Assembly (NCBI GenBank): GCA_018381595.1 | Contig: JAGZRP010000007.1 | Location: forward strand, 1-13,770 | DNA: 13,770 nt | DNA from: Bacillota bacterium | GTDB lineage: Bacteria; Bacillota_I; Bacilli_A; RF39; UBA660 | Direction of reading: 5' to 3' | Part shown: piece by piece, positions 11,643-13,770 of the stretch | How positions within the stretch are numbered: position 1 is the first letter of the stretch | Layout of the letters: the number at the start of each line of letters is the position of its first letter | Program-made: the position numbers and the translations under genes | Notes under the pieces: generated by a model | Database searches by the model: none | What the model saw: only the letters and a program-made list of their open reading frames with translations | What the model was told of the DNA's origin: nothing

Positions 11643-12078
11643 TATTATCACCTCTGCTTTTTATATAATCAATACATTCTTGTTCGGTATCAAATTGTTG
11701 TTCTATATTACACGCTATCAAATATTGTTTATCTCCTTCAGTTTTCCAAATACCAGCCCAACCTACCGGTCTAACATACCATTTTTTAGATAGATACAAT
11801 TGACCATAATAATACTTGTCTAAAATGCCACAATTTGTAGGAATAATATAAGACTCACTGCTCGAACTATTTACCTCCATTCCATCATCATCTATATAAT
11901 GACTTAACTCTATAAAATGATCTTCTGCAGGATCATAAGGGAAGAGTCTTCTTAAGTAACGATGTGCGCCATCTACAGCAACTTTACCACATTTACATTT
12001 TTTAAACTCATGTATTTCTTTACTTTCAATTATATCCTTACAATGTTTACATTGTATTTTGTTAGTTATTATTTTCAT
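11629..12078 (-). CDS. Protein with N-terminal zinc ribbon (DUF7695-like) and unknown C-terminal domain
   Basis: The product is 149 residues from the ATG at 12078, which has GGTGG 5 bases upstream. A TTG at 12099 is in frame but lacks a binding site. Residues about 8-44 (IQCKHCKDIIESKEIHEFKK, CKCGKVAVDGAHRYLRR) show two Cys pairs, CxxC and CxC, with the 'ESK..H.F..C.CG...VDG...YLRR' pattern of a small zinc-ribbon domain often seen in Firmicutes phages. The rest contains WYVRPVGWAGIWKTEGDKQYLIACN and an FDTEQECIDYIKSR helix and is not recognised. Function is unknown. Confidence 0.66.
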   Translation of the reverse strand: MKIITNKIQCKHCKDIIESKEIHEFKKCKCGKVAVDGAHRYLRRLFPYDPAEDHFIELSHYIDDDGMEVNSSSSESYIIPTNCGILDKYYYGQLYLSKKWYVRPVGWAGIWKTEGDKQYLIACNIEQQFDTEQECIDYIKSRGDNNESN

Positions 12079-12080
12079 TT

Positions 12081-12410
12081 CTACCACCACATTGTCCAAA
12101 ATATCAACTTGAATATATCAAATATCTCATTTTTAATTGGATCTAACTTATTCTCGAGCAAACTAGTATTTAAGTACTTATCTGATAGTTCTATTACTTT
12201 ATCAATTAGTTCTAATTGTGTGTATTCTTTCCGTTTATATTCAAATCTATGATAGTCTAAATCCACTGTTGCACTAGCCTGTTCTTTGTATTTTTTAAAC
12301 CTTGAATTAACCCATTTAATAAATGCATAATCCAAATTCCATGTTTCATCATCAGACCAGCCACGAGTTCTCCTTTGAAACCAATATTTTATGTTTCTTT
12401 TAAATTTCAC
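12081..12410 (-). CDS. Hypothetical phage protein with GWSDDETWNLD motif
   Basis: This gene encodes 109 residues. The start is a GTG (12410) overlapping the upstream TGA, with GAGGA just before it. The N-terminal RRTRGWSDDETWNLDYAFIKWVNSRFKKYKEQAS is a pattern I recall from conserved but unnamed proteins of Firmicutes phages. The C-terminal half is helical (QLELIDKVIELSDKYLNTSL and following) and ends FKLIFWTMWW. It is Trp-rich for its size (6 Trp) and has no signal peptide or clear membrane segment. Function is unknown. Confidence 0.65.
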   Translation of the reverse strand: MKFKRNIKYWFQRRTRGWSDDETWNLDYAFIKWVNSRFKKYKEQASATVDLDYHRFEYKRKEYTQLELIDKVIELSDKYLNTSLLENKLDPIKNEIFDIFKLIFWTMWW

Positions 12411-12625
12411 TTATCCTCATTACCTTTCAACACTTTAATCGTTCTTGCTTTACTATTTTCTGTTTTGATATAACCTTTTTCTTCTAAAATCATCAACTTA
12501 TCAAATACCTGTCTAGTATTCCAATTTAACAACTTTGCCAATTCCCTATTAGTTGGGCTATAACCATTCTCATTGATAAAATGTTCAATGGCTTCTAGGA
12601 GCATTTTTTGCTTTACTGTGAGCAT
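12407..12625 (-). CDS. Stand-alone LexA-type winged-helix DNA-binding protein
   Basis: The product has 72 residues matching only the N-terminal DNA-binding domain of LexA. MLTVKQKMLLEAIEHFINEN is followed by GYSPTNRELAKLLN, a variable VFDKLMILEEKGYIKTEN and ARTIKVL, which is the helix-helix-recognition helix-wing order. The self-cleaving peptidase domain is missing, so it cannot be inactivated through RecA-stimulated autocleavage. It may act as a simple repressor or compete at SOS-type sites. GGGTG lies 7 bases before the ATG. The gene overlaps the next by 4 bases. Confidence 0.78.
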   Translation of the reverse strand: MLTVKQKMLLEAIEHFINENGYSPTNRELAKLLNWNTRQVFDKLMILEEKGYIKTENSKARTIKVLKGNEDK

Positions 12626-12629
12626 TCAA

Positions 12630-12833
12630 TTACACCCACTCTGCATTACATCCAATATAATTTAACACTTGTACAATGAAGTCATAATCAAAATATTCAA
12701 AAGTATATATACTTTCTTCTGTAAAAACATCTTCAACAAATATCATATCGTTATCAACATAAATTTTATATTTACTAGGATATTTCTTACACTTTTCAAT
12801 CCATTTTTTATCCTCTTTACTAAAGTTTTTCAT
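12630..12833 (-). CDS. Hypothetical acidic/aromatic small protein
   Basis: The product is 67 residues from the ATG at 12833, which has AGGTG 6 bases upstream. Codons at 12842 (GTG) and 12839 (ATG) are in frame but sit within or against that site. The sequence has KEDKKWIEKCKKYPSKYKIY followed by an acidic, aromatic C-terminus (FEYFDYDFIVQVLNYIG). It overlaps the upstream gene by 14 bases and stops 4 bases before the LexA-like gene. No family is recognised. High acidity raises the idea of a DNA mimic or inhibitor, without proof. Confidence 0.55.
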   Translation of the reverse strand: MKNFSKEDKKWIEKCKKYPSKYKIYVDNDMIFVEDVFTEESIYTFEYFDYDFIVQVLNYIGCNAEWV

Positions 12834-13047
12834 TTCCATCACCTACAATCCCTAATACCCAATAAAGTGTCTCTAATTCATTTCTTTGATTGATCTTGTT
12901 CTTTTTGATATATTTGATACGTTCTTCTATCTCTTTCCTAGTACGCATCGACTTATTTTGTTGATAATATTCAAACAAGGCTCTATGTTGTGAATAAGAA
13001 GCATACAAGTCGTACAGATTGTCTTTTATTTTTTTATTCACTCCCAT
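12820..13047 (-). CDS. Hypothetical small helical protein
   Basis: The product has 75 residues, starting MGVNKKIKDNLYDLYASYSQ, with AGGTG about 6 bases before the ATG. It is basic and probably all helical (HRALFEYYQQNKSMRTRKEI, RIKYIKKNKINQRNELETLY), with a coiled-coil character. It overlaps the preceding gene by 10 bases and the following one by 14 bases. Function is unknown. Confidence 0.58.
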   Translation of the reverse strand: MGVNKKIKDNLYDLYASYSQHRALFEYYQQNKSMRTRKEIEERIKYIKKNKINQRNELETLYWVLGIVGDGNEKL

Positions 13048-13433
13048 ATTTTCACCTGTTCGTATTCACCTTTCATCAATTTATCAATAATATATTGCCT
13101 TCTGTCGTTAGTTAAGAGATGTTTGCTTTCATCTAAATAGTTAGAACAACCATTGATAACATAGTTGTAAGCGACGATTGTATGTATAGTATCAAGTACT
13201 AATTTATGACCACCTACATACTTAATGTTACCCTCTTTTTCATAAGCCATCTCATAAATAACCAAATCGATATCTTCAATCTTCATTGATTTTCGTTTTA
13301 AACCTTCTTCGATAAAGTTAAGGGTGTTTGGATTATCGATAATTTGTCCTGTCATATAGTCAAAATAGACATCATTATCAACACAACAGAGAGGAAGGGT
13401 ACATGATTTTTCTACAATATATTGCTTAGTCAT
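13038..13433 (-). CDS. Hypothetical protein
   Basis: The product has 131 residues starting MTKQYIVEKSCTLPLCCVDN, with the ATG overlapping the upstream TGA by 4 bases and GAGGG about 7 bases before it. It contains a Cys pair (SCTLPLCC), an acidic middle (KIEDIDLVIYEMAYEKEGN) and a helical second half with HKLVLDTIHTIVAYNYVING. The C-terminal TNDRRQYIIDKLMKGEYEQVKIWE looks like a small helical clasp. It is probably co-expressed with the nuclease-like gene. I do not recognise it. Confidence 0.58.
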   Translation of the reverse strand: MTKQYIVEKSCTLPLCCVDNDVYFDYMTGQIIDNPNTLNFIEEGLKRKSMKIEDIDLVIYEMAYEKEGNIKYVGGHKLVLDTIHTIVAYNYVINGCSNYLDESKHLLTNDRRQYIIDKLMKGEYEQVKIWE

Positions 13434-13770
13434 TGTTTATCCCTCAATTCCTTATAAAAATGTTTGTAGTTTTCTCTATTTAAAGATTTAACCATACTTA
13501 TTAGCAATTTTTCTTTATCAACTTTCAATTCAACCTTTTTAGGTCTCTTTAAACAATTACAATATGTATCCACTACACCAACATAATCAGGTATATCTTG
13601 TTTTACTTCTTCATAAAGTTCTTTTGGCATAGCATAATAATTATAATTTCCTACAAACGTCTTTTTAGCTTTACTATAAAAGTCTTGTTTAGTTACCTTT
13701 ATTTCATAACATCTAAATATATCTTTTGATTGGTCGTATTGCATAAAATCACATATTTCGATTTCGTGAG
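13430..13770 (-). CDS. MmcB-like PD-(D/E)XK nuclease-fold protein (5' end outside window)
   Basis: The frame is open to the right edge of the window, so an ATG at 13744 is probably internal. Visible residues begin HEIEICDFMQYDQSKDIFRC and continue YEIKVTKQDFYSKAKKTFVG, NYNYYAMPKELYEEVKQDIP, DYVGVVD. The order Glu-(x)-Asp, then Glu-x-Lys (ICD ... YEIK) is the active-site pattern of the restriction-endonuclease-like fold, and 'RCYEIKVTKQDFYSKAKKTFVG.YNYY.MP.ELYE.VK..IP..VGV' is the MmcB family pattern (DNA repair, nuclease-like). At least 112 residues are seen. The extra upstream residues supply the catalytic Asp that the short version would lack. It overlaps the next gene by 4 bases. Confidence 0.78.
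   Translation of the reverse strand, partial: HEIEICDFMQYDQSKDIFRCYEIKVTKQDFYSKAKKTFVGNYNYYAMPKELYEEVKQDIPDYVGVVDTYCNCLKRPKKVELKVDKEKLLISMVKSLNRENYKHFYKELRDKQ

Noticed and set aside
1-13770. CRISPR arrays, insertion sequences, toxin-antitoxin or defence islands
   Set aside because: No regularly spaced direct repeats, transposase motifs or known defence domains were seen. The window is explained by phage genes.

Overview
The window looks like part of a tailed double-stranded DNA phage or prophage of a low-GC Gram-positive host (Firmicutes/Bacilli-Clostridia type). The evidence is a strongly AT-rich composition (about 30% GC by eye), strong AGGAGG-type ribosome binding sites, many small tightly packed or overlapping genes, and a recognisable head/tail morphogenesis cluster. 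Every gene is on the minus strand, so the genome reads from position 13770 down to 1. No integrase, lysis or replication gene is in view, and host genus and temperate status cannot be decided.

Layout in transcription order: (1) 13770-9020, an accessory/early block of about 15 small genes. It includes a PD-(D/E)XK (MmcB-like) nuclease cut by the window edge, a stand-alone LexA-type winged helix, two zinc-ribbon proteins, two XRE/Cro-like helix-turn-helix proteins, a compact ATP-dependent RNA ligase, a 54-residue lysine-rich protein, and an acidic protein with a HeH/SAP-like C-terminus. (2) 8959-7196, terminase large subunit, followed by two terminator-like hairpins. (3) 6961-5390, SPP1-gp6-type portal. 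(4) 5389-4741, about 650 bases with no protein gene, holding two tRNA-like genes (Trp-CCA, Ser-UGA) inside a run of strong hairpins. (5) 4734-1, scaffold, major capsid protein, head-tail connectors, tail completion, tail terminator, major tail protein, and a tail-assembly chaperone with its -1-frame extension running off the window.

The most unusual signal is RNA-level. A near-identical 15-17 base inverted repeat (minus strand AAGTG-TAG-CACTT) lies just upstream of terminase, major capsid and major tail genes. In all three copies its CACTT arm can instead pair with the Shine-Dalgarno sequence through a longer hairpin whose inner stem differs in sequence but is still paired in each copy. This is what a two-state translational switch would look like. 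The scaffold gene has a diverged version that encloses a possible H-type pseudoknot. The portal gene has an unrelated multi-hairpin leader whose start codon can be sealed by a 14-bp long-range helix. I infer that the late operon of this phage is tuned gene by gene by structured RNA leaders. The structured 650-base region with tRNAs may be a large phage ncRNA of the GOLLD/ROOL kind, but I cannot confirm family membership without a covariance-model search.
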